Source: an uncultured Alistipes sp.
GTDB taxonomy: Bacteria; Bacteroidota; Bacteroidia; Bacteroidales; Rikenellaceae
Length of the DNA: 64,000 nt
Direction: 5' to 3'
NCBI RefSeq assembly: GCF_963931675.1
Contig: NZ_OZ007039.1
Span: 2,889,806 to 2,953,805, forward strand
The translations under genes were made by a program, and so were the position numbers. This document shows positions 45,237 through 53,599 of this stretch, one piece after another (positions within the stretch are counted from its first letter, which is position 1; each line of letters starts with the position of its first letter). The notes under the pieces are model-generated. The model saw only the letters and a list, made by a program, of their open reading frames with translations. It had not been told where the DNA came from and ran no database searches.

Positions 45237-45539
45237 TTATTTGCGGGCGGGATTTTTCGGGAACCACCCTTTGGCGACCCGTTTGCGCTGCTCGAACAAC
45301 TCGCCGATGCTCCACAGCGACGAGGCGCCCCATACGGCCAGCAGCGTCGACCACAGGAGGTGCCGCACGGCAATCGATGCGGCGACGGCCGCGAGGCCCA
45401 TCCCGAGGAACACCCACCAGATCCGTACGCCGAAGTAGTATTCGCCCTTGATGACCAGCGGGTGGAAGAGGCCGATAATCAGAAAGGTGGCGATTCCGAT
45501 TACGATCCCCGTCAGGTTGTATTGTGTCAGAAAGTCCAT
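45237..45539 (-). CDS. DUF4491 family membrane protein
   Basis: 100 residues with three hydrophobic helices (about 10-28, 38-58, 62-82). The segment IGLFHPLVIKGEYYFG...WWVFLGMG and the C-terminal LWSIGELFEQRKRVAKGWFPKNP are the DUF4491 signature. Function unknown. It sits 56 bp upstream of the CapA-like gene on the same strand. Confidence 0.88.
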   Translation of the reverse strand: MDFLTQYNLTGIVIGIATFLIIGLFHPLVIKGEYYFGVRIWWVFLGMGLAAVAASIAVRHLLWSTLLAVWGASSLWSIGELFEQRKRVAKGWFPKNPARK

Positions 45540-45615
45540 TTCCAGAAACGCTATTGGTTGTCCCGGTTTAAAAATTCATCGCAGGGGTTCGAAGGTCCCG
45601 GGGGTTGCAAGTCCG

Positions 45616-45660
45616 AATCCTTCGAATCGCCGTCTTCTCAAATTTTCAACTCTCAATTCT
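45616..45660 (-). repeat. Dispersed repeat, copy A
   Basis: Minus-strand AGAATTGAGA followed by TTGAAAATTTG, then ACGGCGA..CGAAGG. The same blocks occur in the same order at 48471-48524 on the plus strand, with an extra 7-9 bases between the first two. Copy A supplies the last codons and stop of the MscS-type gene. Confidence 0.8.
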
Positions 45661-46854
45661 CCATTTTTCCATTTGCAGAAGGTCCGCTCCGGAGGGACGC
45701 TGGAAGACCCGCAACCCGAACTCCGGCAGCACGGCCAGCAGGTGATCGAAAATCGCCGCCTGCAGGGCCTCGTAGGCCACCCATTCCGTACAGCGCGAAA
45801 AACAGTAAACCTCGACGGGCAGCCCCTCCGACGTGGGCTGCAACATCCGCACCATCTGCATCATCTCGGGATGGACCTCCGGATTCTGCTTCAAGTATCG
45901 CCGGACATAATCCCGGAAAAGATGCAGATTGACAACCGGTTGCCCATCCGGAGCCGCCTCTTCGGAGGCAAGGCCCTTCCGGTGCAGCACGGCCAGCTCC
46001 TCCGCCGTGCAGAAACGCACCGTCGCGGCATCGATCGGCAGCGAGCGCTTGATCCGCCGCCCGCCGCTCTCGCGCATCCCGCGCCAGTTCTGGAACGAAT
46101 CGCTCACCAGCGCATAGGGCGGGATCGTCGTGATCGTCTTGTCGAAGTTCTGGATCTTGACCGTCGTCAGCGTCACCTCCGTGACGTAGCCGTCGGCGCC
46201 GTACTTCTCCATCGTGATCCAATCCCCCGGCCGCAACATGTCGTTGGCCGAGAGCTGCACCCCGGCAACCAGCCCCAGGATGCTGTCCCGGAAGATCAGC
46301 ATCACGATCGCCGCCGAGGCGCCCAGTCCCGCCAGAATCGCCGTGGCATCGCGCCCGATCAGGATGCTCACGATGAGGATCGCACCCACACAGAAGGCCA
46401 GCAGCTTGACCATTTGGTAAATGCCCTTCAGCGGGCGGTTGCGCAGGGTTTCATGCTGTGCGGAGATGTCGTGCAGCGTGTCCAGGAAGGCGTTGACCAG
46501 CAGCAGCACCGCCACGATCAGGTAGATCAGGCACACCTTCCGGAGCAGGTCCAGCAGCTGCGGCATGTCGTAGAAGGCCGCGGCCAGCAGCATGTACCAG
46601 ACCAGGGGCGGGATCAGCCGCGCCGCAGCCCGCATCACGCGGTCGCTGAACAGGTAATCGTCCCACGTGGCCTTCGTGCTCCGGCTGAGGCGCTGCAGCG
46701 CCGGGACAACCACTCCCCGGAAAAGCTTCGCAGCTCCCCACGAAAGAATGACGATCCCCGCCAGGATGATGATCTTGGTGGTCCAGTCGATATGGGCCTT
46801 GCTCCATCCGATGCCGGAGAGCCACTCGGCAATCGGTCCGTTGAGTTCTTCCAT
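45646..46854 (-). CDS. MscS-family mechanosensitive channel protein
   Basis: 402 residues from the ATG at 46854, which starts MEELNGPIAEWL before the first membrane helix. The 46965 start would overlap the promoter box. Several transmembrane segments are followed by the pore-lining GLGASAAIVMLIFRDSILGLVAGVQL and the beta domain LRPGDWITMEKYGADGYVTEVTLTTVKIQNFDKTITTIPPYALVSDSF, typical of the large (YbdG-like) MscS branch. It opens under membrane tension to release osmolytes. Its last residues (MEKWRIES) are encoded by the dispersed repeat. Confidence 0.9.
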   Translation of the reverse strand: MEELNGPIAEWLSGIGWSKAHIDWTTKIIILAGIVILSWGAAKLFRGVVVPALQRLSRSTKATWDDYLFSDRVMRAAARLIPPLVWYMLLAAAFYDMPQLLDLLRKVCLIYLIVAVLLLVNAFLDTLHDISAQHETLRNRPLKGIYQMVKLLAFCVGAILIVSILIGRDATAILAGLGASAAIVMLIFRDSILGLVAGVQLSANDMLRPGDWITMEKYGADGYVTEVTLTTVKIQNFDKTITTIPPYALVSDSFQNWRGMRESGGRRIKRSLPIDAATVRFCTAEELAVLHRKGLASEEAAPDGQPVVNLHLFRDYVRRYLKQNPEVHPEMMQMVRMLQPTSEGLPVEVYCFSRCTEWVAYEALQAAIFDHLLAVLPEFGLRVFQRPSGADLLQMEKWRIES

Positions 46855-46923
46855 CGTATCGTTCGGGTCGTTCGCAGCCCGGAAACCGCCGGTCCCCGTG
46901 CTGAAATGCTTGTTTGCTGCCGG

Positions 46924-46931
46924 CAAAGATA
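46924..46931 (-). promoter_or_regulatory. -7 element of MscS-type gene
   Basis: Minus-strand TATCTTTG, 69 bp upstream of the start codon. Confidence 0.55.
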
Positions 46932-46991
46932 ATAAAAAAACGGCCCCCTTCACAGGGGACCGCATCCAAGAGAGTCCGAAAGGGGCTTTAT

Positions 46992-48344
46992 TTAGAAGTT
47001 GTACTGCACCATCACCTGGGCCCGGTTGGCATGGCCTTCGAGGTTGTTCATGTCCTTGCGCGTGCCATAGAGGTACTCGGCGGCGATGCGGCAGCGGGAA
47101 TTGAGCGCGTAGAAGATGTTGCCGAAGATATACTGGCCCTTCTTGTACTCATCGGCGGCATAGTAGCCGTTCTCCTGCTCGACGTTGACCTCCGAATAGC
47201 CGCCCGAAATGAAGAGCCGCGGCGTGAGGTTGAACTGTGCGGCCATCTGCCACCCCCACATCGGCATGGTCTGGATCTGGTCGGCATTCTCGGGGTTGGG
47301 CGTGAAGTCGAGCCCCGAACCCGTGAGGTCCTGGATGTAGGGCGTGATGCCCTCGCCGTAGACGCCGTTCATGAAGAGCTGCATCCACCGGCACGCCTTG
47401 ATCGTACCGCTGAACTGGGCGCCCCAACCCAGCAGCGAGGTGTCGTTGCCCGTGCGGAGGTTGTGCAGGTACAGGTTGCGGATGACGCCCGAAGCGCGGA
47501 TATGACTCTCGCGGTTGGGGCCCCAGGCAAACTGCAGGTAGGCCGGGATGTCGGGAACTCGCTGGCGGAGCGGCGCGAAGTTGTCGTTGTAGGTGCCGCT
47601 CACGTGGGGCATTTCGGCGGCGATCCCGAAGGTCATCTTGTCGCGGGCGAAGCTCTTCTCGTAGCGGATCATCGTGGCGAAATTGAAGTTGTAGGCGTTC
47701 GGGCCCTGGAAGTCGATGGTCGTGGGAGCGGCCGAGAGGTCGCAGAAGGTCGTCACGTCGCGCCCCAGCGTGAAGCCCAGCATCGAGATGTAGGCCGAAC
47801 GCAGACGAGGCGTATAGCTGCCCGGCGCCCCGCCCCGGAAATCGGCATCCAGGAAGATCGTCACACGCCCCAACGTCGAGGTGTTCGAGATGGCCTTCAG
47901 GTAGAGGCGCGAGGTCGAGGCATCCATCAGCAGCTGCTGCCGCGTATTGTAGTTCCCGACGGTCGGGATGTCGTAGGGAATGAAGTCGAGGTTGTCGGAG
48001 ATGCCCTCGAAATCGTATCCGGCCCGCAGCTGCACGAACCCGCCCAGGGCAAACGAAAAGCGGTTGTTTTTCGTGGCGAAGAGGAACTGCGGCTTGTCGA
48101 CCTGCTGGAAGCCCGGACGATGGGTGTCGATGTAGTCCTGCGTGGCGTCGTTCACGGCCTGGTTGTTCATCGCCACGGCACGCTGTACGGCCTGCGGCGA
48201 ATAGTAAACGGTATCGGTCTGGTGCAGCGAAATGAGGTAGACCGTAGGCGAATAGTCGCCGCGCATGGCCTTGCGGTGGTGATGCTGTGCCGAAGCGGCG
48301 CCCGCAAGCAGCAGGGCGGCCAGAAGCAGCCGAAATGTTTTCAT
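46992..48344 (-). CDS. DcaP-like porin / outer-membrane beta-barrel protein
   Basis: 450 residues from the ATG at 48344, which begins a signal peptide (MKTFRLLLAALLLAGAASA). A short His-rich start (HHHRK) and helical segment (about 50-90) precede a long barrel with alternating aromatic strands (FSFALGGFVQLRAGYDFEG and onward) ending in AQVMVQYNF, a typical outer-membrane C-terminus. The helix-plus-barrel layout resembles DcaP-type trimeric porins. Substrate unknown. Confidence 0.78.
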   Translation of the reverse strand: MKTFRLLLAALLLAGAASAQHHHRKAMRGDYSPTVYLISLHQTDTVYYSPQAVQRAVAMNNQAVNDATQDYIDTHRPGFQQVDKPQFLFATKNNRFSFALGGFVQLRAGYDFEGISDNLDFIPYDIPTVGNYNTRQQLLMDASTSRLYLKAISNTSTLGRVTIFLDADFRGGAPGSYTPRLRSAYISMLGFTLGRDVTTFCDLSAAPTTIDFQGPNAYNFNFATMIRYEKSFARDKMTFGIAAEMPHVSGTYNDNFAPLRQRVPDIPAYLQFAWGPNRESHIRASGVIRNLYLHNLRTGNDTSLLGWGAQFSGTIKACRWMQLFMNGVYGEGITPYIQDLTGSGLDFTPNPENADQIQTMPMWGWQMAAQFNLTPRLFISGGYSEVNVEQENGYYAADEYKKGQYIFGNIFYALNSRCRIAAEYLYGTRKDMNNLEGHANRAQVMVQYNF

Positions 48345-48454
48345 AAGCAAAATGGGTTCCGTAAATGTTCTTTCCGTTCTCAAGGATTTTTTTGTTCACG
48401 GGGCAAGTTCGCAAGTAGTATGCCAAAGAAATGCGGGGTCTGCGTAATTTTTCC

Positions 48455-48462
48455 TACCTTTG
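48455..48462 (+). promoter_or_regulatory. -7 element at the start of dispersed repeat copy B
   Basis: TACCTTTG on the plus strand, 8 bp before the repeat. It could drive the metallophosphoesterase gene with a leader of about 225 bases that contains the repeat and the hairpin at 48558-48582. Confidence 0.5.
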
Positions 48463-48470
48463 CCCTTTAG

Positions 48471-48524
48471 AGAATTGAGAATGGGGAATTGAAAATTTGG
48501 GGATAACGGCGAACCGAAGGCTTC
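48471..48524 (+). repeat. Dispersed repeat, copy B
   Basis: Second copy of the element at 45616-45660, in the plus orientation, with the blocks AGAATTGAGA, TTGAAAATTTG, ACGGCGA and CGAAGG in the same order. Confidence 0.8.
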
Positions 48525-48557
48525 TTTTTTCCACAGCCGGAAAGGCCTTCCACATAA

Positions 48558-48582
48558 AGCCCCCTCCGCAGAGGGGGTTTGA
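48558..48582. terminator. GC hairpin in the leader before the metallophosphoesterase gene
   Basis: AAGCCCCCTC and GAGGGGGTTT form a strong stem with a short loop and a few T after it. It lies downstream of the +strand promoter box, so it may attenuate rather than end a gene. Confidence 0.5.
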
Positions 48583-48694
48583 GGGTGGTAGATTTGAATA
48601 CGACGCCACGGGCGGCGAGCGACGGCGGCTGCCGTCATTCCAACGCTCTGTAAACTTCGGCCGGTCTTAAGTAAATAATAATACGACACATACT

Positions 48695-49852
48695 ATGCTC
48701 TTTACACTTACCTTGATTTTTACCCTGGCAGCCTTTGCCGCCGACTGGATACACCTCCGCCACCAACGCCGCCGGGGAACCCCGGCCCTGCGGTCTTTCA
48801 TCATCTGGGCCCTGGCCACCGACGCCCTGCCGCTGGTCTCGGCCATCGTCGGCTGGATCTGCCGCGACAACGGCCCCGGAGTGATGAACCTCTACATGTG
48901 GCTCTTCTGGGCCTGGATCGTAACGGTTCTCCCGCGGATGCTCTACTATGTGTTCCACTTTCTGAAGCTCCCCCGCGCGGGGCTTCTGACAGCCAGTCTC
49001 CTCACGCTCTACCTGCTCTGGGGCACCACCTTCGGGCGCACGCGCATCCATGTAAACCGGGTCGAAATCCGCTCCGATCGCATTCCCGCGGCATTCGACG
49101 GATTCCGTATCGCGCAGTTCTCCGACGCGCATGTCGGGACGCTCGTCCGCCCGCAGCGCGAACTGACCCGCCTGACCGATACGATCAATGCCCTGCAGCC
49201 CGATGCCGTCTTCTTCACGGGCGACCTGGTGAACATCCGCTCCGCGGAACTCGATGACCGCACGATGGCCCTCCTGCAGCGGATCGAGGCCCCGGTCTGG
49301 TCCGTCACGGGCAACCACGACGTGGGAACCTACATCCGCGATTCGGTCCGCTATCCGGCGGCCGTCGAGGCCCGCAAGGTCATCGAGCGGCAGCAGGCAA
49401 TGGGGTGGTGCGTGCTGGAGGACACGACCGCCTACCTGCGGCGCGGCACGGACAGCATCTCCCTGACGGGCATTTCGTTCGACCCCGCGCTGCGTGAACG
49501 CCGCCACGACCGCCACCTCCCGGCCGACAAGCTCCCGGCAATCTACGCCGGGGTGCCCGATTCGCTTTACAACATCACACTGGTCCACATCCCGCAACTC
49601 TGGGAGCAGATCACGGCGCTGGGCTACGGCGACCTGACCCTCTCGGGGCACGTCCATTCGATGCAGATGAAGATCCGACCCTGGGGCCGCGGATGGTCGC
49701 CCGCCGTATGGCTCTACGAACGCTGGAGCGGGCGTTACGACAATGGCCGCCACACACTCTACATCAACGACGGCACGGGATATGTGGCCTATCCGATGCG
49801 TCTGGGCGCCTGGCCCGAAGTCACCCTCTTTACCTTGAAACGATGCGAATAA
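48695..49852 (+). CDS. Membrane-anchored metallophosphoesterase (YkuE-like)
   Basis: 385 residues. Three or four hydrophobic segments (about 1-105) anchor the enzyme. The calcineurin-like motifs follow: FSDAHVG (about residue 143-149), TGDLVN, GNHD, and the late HIPQLWEQ and SGHVHSMQMK that supply histidine ligands. The metal set is complete. YkuE-type members hydrolyse cell-wall or lipid phosphoesters; the substrate here is unknown. Its stop overlaps the next gene by 10 bp, so the two are coupled. Confidence 0.88.
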   Translation: MLFTLTLIFTLAAFAADWIHLRHQRRRGTPALRSFIIWALATDALPLVSAIVGWICRDNGPGVMNLYMWLFWAWIVTVLPRMLYYVFHFLKLPRAGLLTASLLTLYLLWGTTFGRTRIHVNRVEIRSDRIPAAFDGFRIAQFSDAHVGTLVRPQRELTRLTDTINALQPDAVFFTGDLVNIRSAELDDRTMALLQRIEAPVWSVTGNHDVGTYIRDSVRYPAAVEARKVIERQQAMGWCVLEDTTAYLRRGTDSISLTGISFDPALRERRHDRHLPADKLPAIYAGVPDSLYNITLVHIPQLWEQITALGYGDLTLSGHVHSMQMKIRPWGRGWSPAVWLYERWSGRYDNGRHTLYINDGTGYVAYPMRLGAWPEVTLFTLKRCE

Positions 49853-50922
49853 CCCTCTCCTTTGCCACGACGGCCGACGGATACCTCGACGACAGCACCG
49901 ACCGGCGGCTGATGATCTCCACCCCCGAAGACTGGGAGGCGGTGCTCCGCCTGCGGGCCGAATGCGATGCCATCCTGGTCGGGGCCGAGACGCTGCGGCG
50001 CGACAATCCGGCGCTGCTGCTGCGCGATCCCGAAGTCCGGGCGCGGCGTGCGGCCGCGGGCCTGCGCCCCGACCTGACGAAAGTGACGCTGACCCGCTCC
50101 GGACGACTGGATCCCGCATTGCGGTTCTTCACGGAAGGGGATGCCGACCGATACGTATTTTCCGAGAAGAAAATACCTGCCGTCGAGAATCTTGCAACGG
50201 TTATCTCAAGCGAAGGTTCCATTACACCGGCCTTCGTCGTCACCGAACTCGAACGGCGCGGAATCCGCCACCTGCTCGTCGAGGGCGGTGCCCAAATCCT
50301 GCGGATGTTCCTCGATGCCGGACTGGTCGATACGGTCCGCCGGGCCGTCAACCCCCAACTGCACCTCGGGCCCGAAAAGAGTGGGGCGCAATTCCTTTTC
50401 GAACCTCCGCAGGGCGCCCGCTGCACGCGGGAAAACCTCGGCGGCATGGAGGTCCTGACCTGCACGTTGCGGCCCGACACGGCGGCGGAGGATCGTCGCT
50501 GGCTGGCGGAAGCCGTCCGCGAAGGGTTCCGCTGCACGCCCTGTGCGTCGTGCTACCGCGTGGGCGCCGTCATCGTGCTGCCCGACGGGCGCACGTTCCG
50601 CGGGTACACCCACGAGACCTCCCCGACCCATCACGCCGAACAGGAGGCCGTCGCCAAAGCCCTCGCGGCCGGTGCCGACCTCCACGGCGCCACGATCTAC
50701 TCCTCGATGGAGCCCTGCTCGCAGCGAAGCAGCGAACCCGAAAGCTGTACGCAGCTCATCCTGCGCTGCGGATTCGCCCGCGTGGTCTTCGCCTGCTACG
50801 AACCCGACCGGTTCGTCCACTGCCAGGGCGCCCGGACCCTGCGCGAAGCCGGGATCGACGTGCGCGTCTATCCCGAATTGGCACACGATGTGCAGGAGGC
50901 CAATGCACACCTGGGCAGGTAA
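49843..50922 (+). CDS. RibD-like fusion with reversed domain order (reductase then deaminase)
   Basis: 359 residues from the ATG at 49843. The N-terminal part (about 1-210) is a RibD_C/DHFR-like reductase: MRITLSFATTADGYLDD, ILVGAETLRRDNP, LLVEGGAQILRMFLDAGLVD. The C-terminal part (about 225-359) is a cytidine-deaminase-type zinc domain with HAEQEAV and MEPCSQRSSEPESC, giving His, two Cys and the catalytic Glu. Standard bacterial RibD has the deaminase first. The zinc motif also differs from the common LEPCSHxGRTPPC. It may carry out both steps of riboflavin pyrimidine reduction, or act on a related pyrimidine. Confidence 0.82.
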   Translation: MRITLSFATTADGYLDDSTDRRLMISTPEDWEAVLRLRAECDAILVGAETLRRDNPALLLRDPEVRARRAAAGLRPDLTKVTLTRSGRLDPALRFFTEGDADRYVFSEKKIPAVENLATVISSEGSITPAFVVTELERRGIRHLLVEGGAQILRMFLDAGLVDTVRRAVNPQLHLGPEKSGAQFLFEPPQGARCTRENLGGMEVLTCTLRPDTAAEDRRWLAEAVREGFRCTPCASCYRVGAVIVLPDGRTFRGYTHETSPTHHAEQEAVAKALAAGADLHGATIYSSMEPCSQRSSEPESCTQLILRCGFARVVFACYEPDRFVHCQGARTLREAGIDVRVYPELAHDVQEANAHLGR

Positions 50923-51021
50923 ACAGGCACAATTTGTGTCCATAAAGGCTTAATAATGGTCTAAAGTGCCGATCAGGTGCAATTCTTGCCCCGGTTCCCG
51001 CAGATACTTCGCAGATTTTCG

Positions 51022-51029
51022 TATATTTG
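51022..51029 (+). promoter_or_regulatory. -7 element of the efflux operon
   Basis: TATATTTG, a perfect consensus, 105 bp before the TolC-family start. It is the only clear promoter box before the four-gene run. Confidence 0.6.
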
Positions 51030-51134
51030 TGGAATACAGGGTTGCGTCGCAGGCAAAACGCCCCGGCCGGACTCCGGCCTTTTGCCCGCGAAGTTGATTT
51101 GTAAAATGTAAAATAAACCAATTTTCATACCTCC

Positions 51135-52592
51135 ATGATGAAAAAAACCTGCACGATCGCCCTTGCGGCTTCGGTGATGATCTCTACGGCCGCGTTCGCT
51201 CAGCAGGACGGGCAGATGATCTCGCTCGAAGAGGCGATCGCCGTCACCCTCACGGAAAATCCCGCCCTGAAGGCCGCAGCCTACGAGGAGCGTGCCGCCC
51301 GGCAGGAACGACGAGCCGCCATCGGACTGCGGATGCCGCAGATCAACCTTACGGGGGCATACGCCTACATGGCCAAGGACATCGGACTCGACTTCAACGA
51401 TATGAAAGGCCCCGTCAAGGAGCTCACGGGCAAGATCCTCGGAAGCGGAATCATCACCGACCCGGCGCTCCTGCAAGGCATTCAGGGACTGCTCAACCCG
51501 ATGATGAACGCCGACTGGTTCCTCACCCTGCAGGACCAGAGCCTCGGGTTCGTGGGCGGCGAGGTGACCCTCCCGATCTGGATGGGAGGCAAGATCAACG
51601 CCGCCAACCGTGCCGCGAAGATCAACGAAAAAACCGCCGTCGAACAGGGCAACCAGACCCGCAACGCCCTGATCTCGGAGCTCGTCGAGCGTTACTTCGG
51701 ACTGGCGCTCGCCACGCAGGTCGTTGCCGTGCGCCAGCAGGTTGTCGACGGCGTGAAGCGCCACCTCGAAGATGCCCGGGCCCTGGCCAAGAACGGCATG
51801 ATCGCCCAGAGCGAACTCCTCTACGTGGAGTTCAAGATGGCCGAGGCCGAACGCGAACTGGCCAATGCCCGCCTGCAGGTCGAAACCATCTCCAGCGCCC
51901 TCTCCAATACGCTGGGCAAGGAGAATGACTGGCAGCCCGTTACGGCGATGTTCCTGCTCGAAGAGGTCGAGGAGCTGGCCTATTACCAGGACCTGGCGCA
52001 GGCCCGCAACCCGCTGCTCACGCAGGTGTCGCTCAAACGCCAGCTGGCCGAGGAGGGGATGCGTGCCCAGCGTTCGGCTTTCCTTCCGCAGGTGGTGGCC
52101 ATGGGCGGCGGCTCGTTCTACAATTATCAGGTTGCGGGGTTCGTGCCCCGCTGGGCCGTGGGCGTCGGAGTCAATATCAAACTCTTCGATGGCCTGAATC
52201 GTGAATACAAATACTCGGCGGCCAAACAGACCGTCCGCCGCGTGGGCGAACTGCAGAACAAGGCCGGGCAGGATGTTGCGGTCCTGGTCGAGAAGCTCTA
52301 CAACCAGATGATGAACTACCGCAACCAGATGACCTCGATCGACGCCTCGCTGGCCTTCGCCGAGGAGTATCTGCGCATGAAGAACGCCGCCTTCCTCGAA
52401 GGCATGAGCTCCTCGTCGGATCTCATCGACGCCGAGCTGAACCTCGCCGGGATCCGCACCGAACGCCTGCAGGCCGCCTACAACTACGACCTGCTCCTGG
52501 CCCGGCTGCTCGAAGCCGCGGGAATCAGCGAGGAGTTCCCGGCCTATGCCCGCCGCACCGATGCCCGGCAGATCCTGTTCGATAAGAAATAA
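51135..52592 (+). CDS. TolC-family outer-membrane efflux protein
   Basis: 485 residues. A signal peptide (about 1-23) is followed by two long helical outer-membrane-efflux (OEP) repeats. Typical elements are ISLEEAIAVTLTENPALKAA near the N-terminus and AEEYLRMKNAAFLEGMSSSSDLIDAELNLAGIR in the second repeat, with beta-strand GVGVNIKLFDG between. It forms the trimeric exit duct. First gene of a TolC/HlyD/permease/permease operon with gaps of 14, 3 and 1 bp. Confidence 0.92.
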   Translation: MMKKTCTIALAASVMISTAAFAQQDGQMISLEEAIAVTLTENPALKAAAYEERAARQERRAAIGLRMPQINLTGAYAYMAKDIGLDFNDMKGPVKELTGKILGSGIITDPALLQGIQGLLNPMMNADWFLTLQDQSLGFVGGEVTLPIWMGGKINAANRAAKINEKTAVEQGNQTRNALISELVERYFGLALATQVVAVRQQVVDGVKRHLEDARALAKNGMIAQSELLYVEFKMAEAERELANARLQVETISSALSNTLGKENDWQPVTAMFLLEEVEELAYYQDLAQARNPLLTQVSLKRQLAEEGMRAQRSAFLPQVVAMGGGSFYNYQVAGFVPRWAVGVGVNIKLFDGLNREYKYSAAKQTVRRVGELQNKAGQDVAVLVEKLYNQMMNYRNQMTSIDASLAFAEEYLRMKNAAFLEGMSSSSDLIDAELNLAGIRTERLQAAYNYDLLLARLLEAAGISEEFPAYARRTDARQILFDKK

Positions 52593-52606
52593 AACGCACA
52601 TACGAT

Positions 52607-53596
52607 ATGAAACGAAACAACGTAATCGGAATCGTGGCCGCCGCAGCGGTCATCATCCTCTCGGTGGTCCTGATCAGCTGGTATCTCAACAAACGCGCCC
52701 CCATGCTGATCCAGGGCACGGTGGAATGCACGACCTACAAGGCCTCATCGAAGGTGCCCGGACGTATCCTCGACATGAAGGTCGAAGAGGGACAGCGCGT
52801 CGAGAAGGGCGAGCTGCTCTACACGATCTCGACCCCCGAGCTGGATGCCAAGCTCCGGCAGGCCGAAGCCGTGAAGAGCGCCGCGTCGGCCATGGACCAG
52901 GCCGCGGTGGCCGGAGCCCGCGTGCAGCAGATCGAAGCCGCGCTGAACATGTGGCAGAAGGCGCAGGCCGGGCTGGAACTCGCCCGCAAGACCTATGAGC
53001 GCGTGCAGAACCTCTACAACGAAGGGGTCGTCCCGGCCCAGAAACTCGACGAGGCGACGGCCAACTACCAGGCCATGGAGGCTACGGCCCAGGCCGCCAA
53101 GGCGCAGTACGACATGGCTTCGGACGGCGCACGCAAGGAGGAGAAGGAGGCTGCCGCAGCCCGCGTCCGCCAGGCCGAAGGTGCCGTCAGCGAGGTCGAA
53201 TCCTACATCAGCGACGCCATGGTCTACGCGCCCGTCACGGGCGAGGTCTCGACGATCATCGCCGAGCAGGGCGAGCTCGTCGGAAGCGGCTATCCCGTGG
53301 TGGCGATCCTCGACATGAGCGACATGTGGGTGACCTTCAACGTCAAGGAGACCCTGCTGCCCGGGATCTCCCTGGGAATGCACATGGTCGGCTATGTCCC
53401 GGCACTCGACGCCGACGTGGAGTTCGAGGTGACCTACATCGCCCCGCAGGCCGACTTCGCAACCTGGGCCGCAACCCGCACCCAGGGCGGTTTCGACATC
53501 CGCACCTTCGCCATCAAGGCCAAACCGGTCTCGCAGGTCGAGAACATGCGCCCCGGCATGAGCGTCCTGGTAGACTGGGAACAAATCCAACGGTAG
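52607..53596 (+). CDS. HlyD-family membrane fusion protein
   Basis: 329 residues. One N-terminal transmembrane helix (about 7-27), the biotinyl-lipoyl half-motifs GTVECTTYKASSKVPGRILDMKVEEGQRVEKGELLYTI and MVYAPVTGEVSTIIAEQGELV, a helical hairpin between them (about 75-190) and a beta-barrel after it. It should bridge the inner-membrane permeases and the TolC protein. Part of the four-gene efflux operon. Confidence 0.93.
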   Translation: MKRNNVIGIVAAAAVIILSVVLISWYLNKRAPMLIQGTVECTTYKASSKVPGRILDMKVEEGQRVEKGELLYTISTPELDAKLRQAEAVKSAASAMDQAAVAGARVQQIEAALNMWQKAQAGLELARKTYERVQNLYNEGVVPAQKLDEATANYQAMEATAQAAKAQYDMASDGARKEEKEAAAARVRQAEGAVSEVESYISDAMVYAPVTGEVSTIIAEQGELVGSGYPVVAILDMSDMWVTFNVKETLLPGISLGMHMVGYVPALDADVEFEVTYIAPQADFATWAATRTQGGFDIRTFAIKAKPVSQVENMRPGMSVLVDWEQIQR

Positions 53597-53599
53597 AAA

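Noticed and set aside
45580..45615. tRNA fragment (GGTTCGA-like words)
   Set aside because: No cloverleaf can be drawn around the GGGGTTCGAAGG words; it is the flank of a dispersed repeat.
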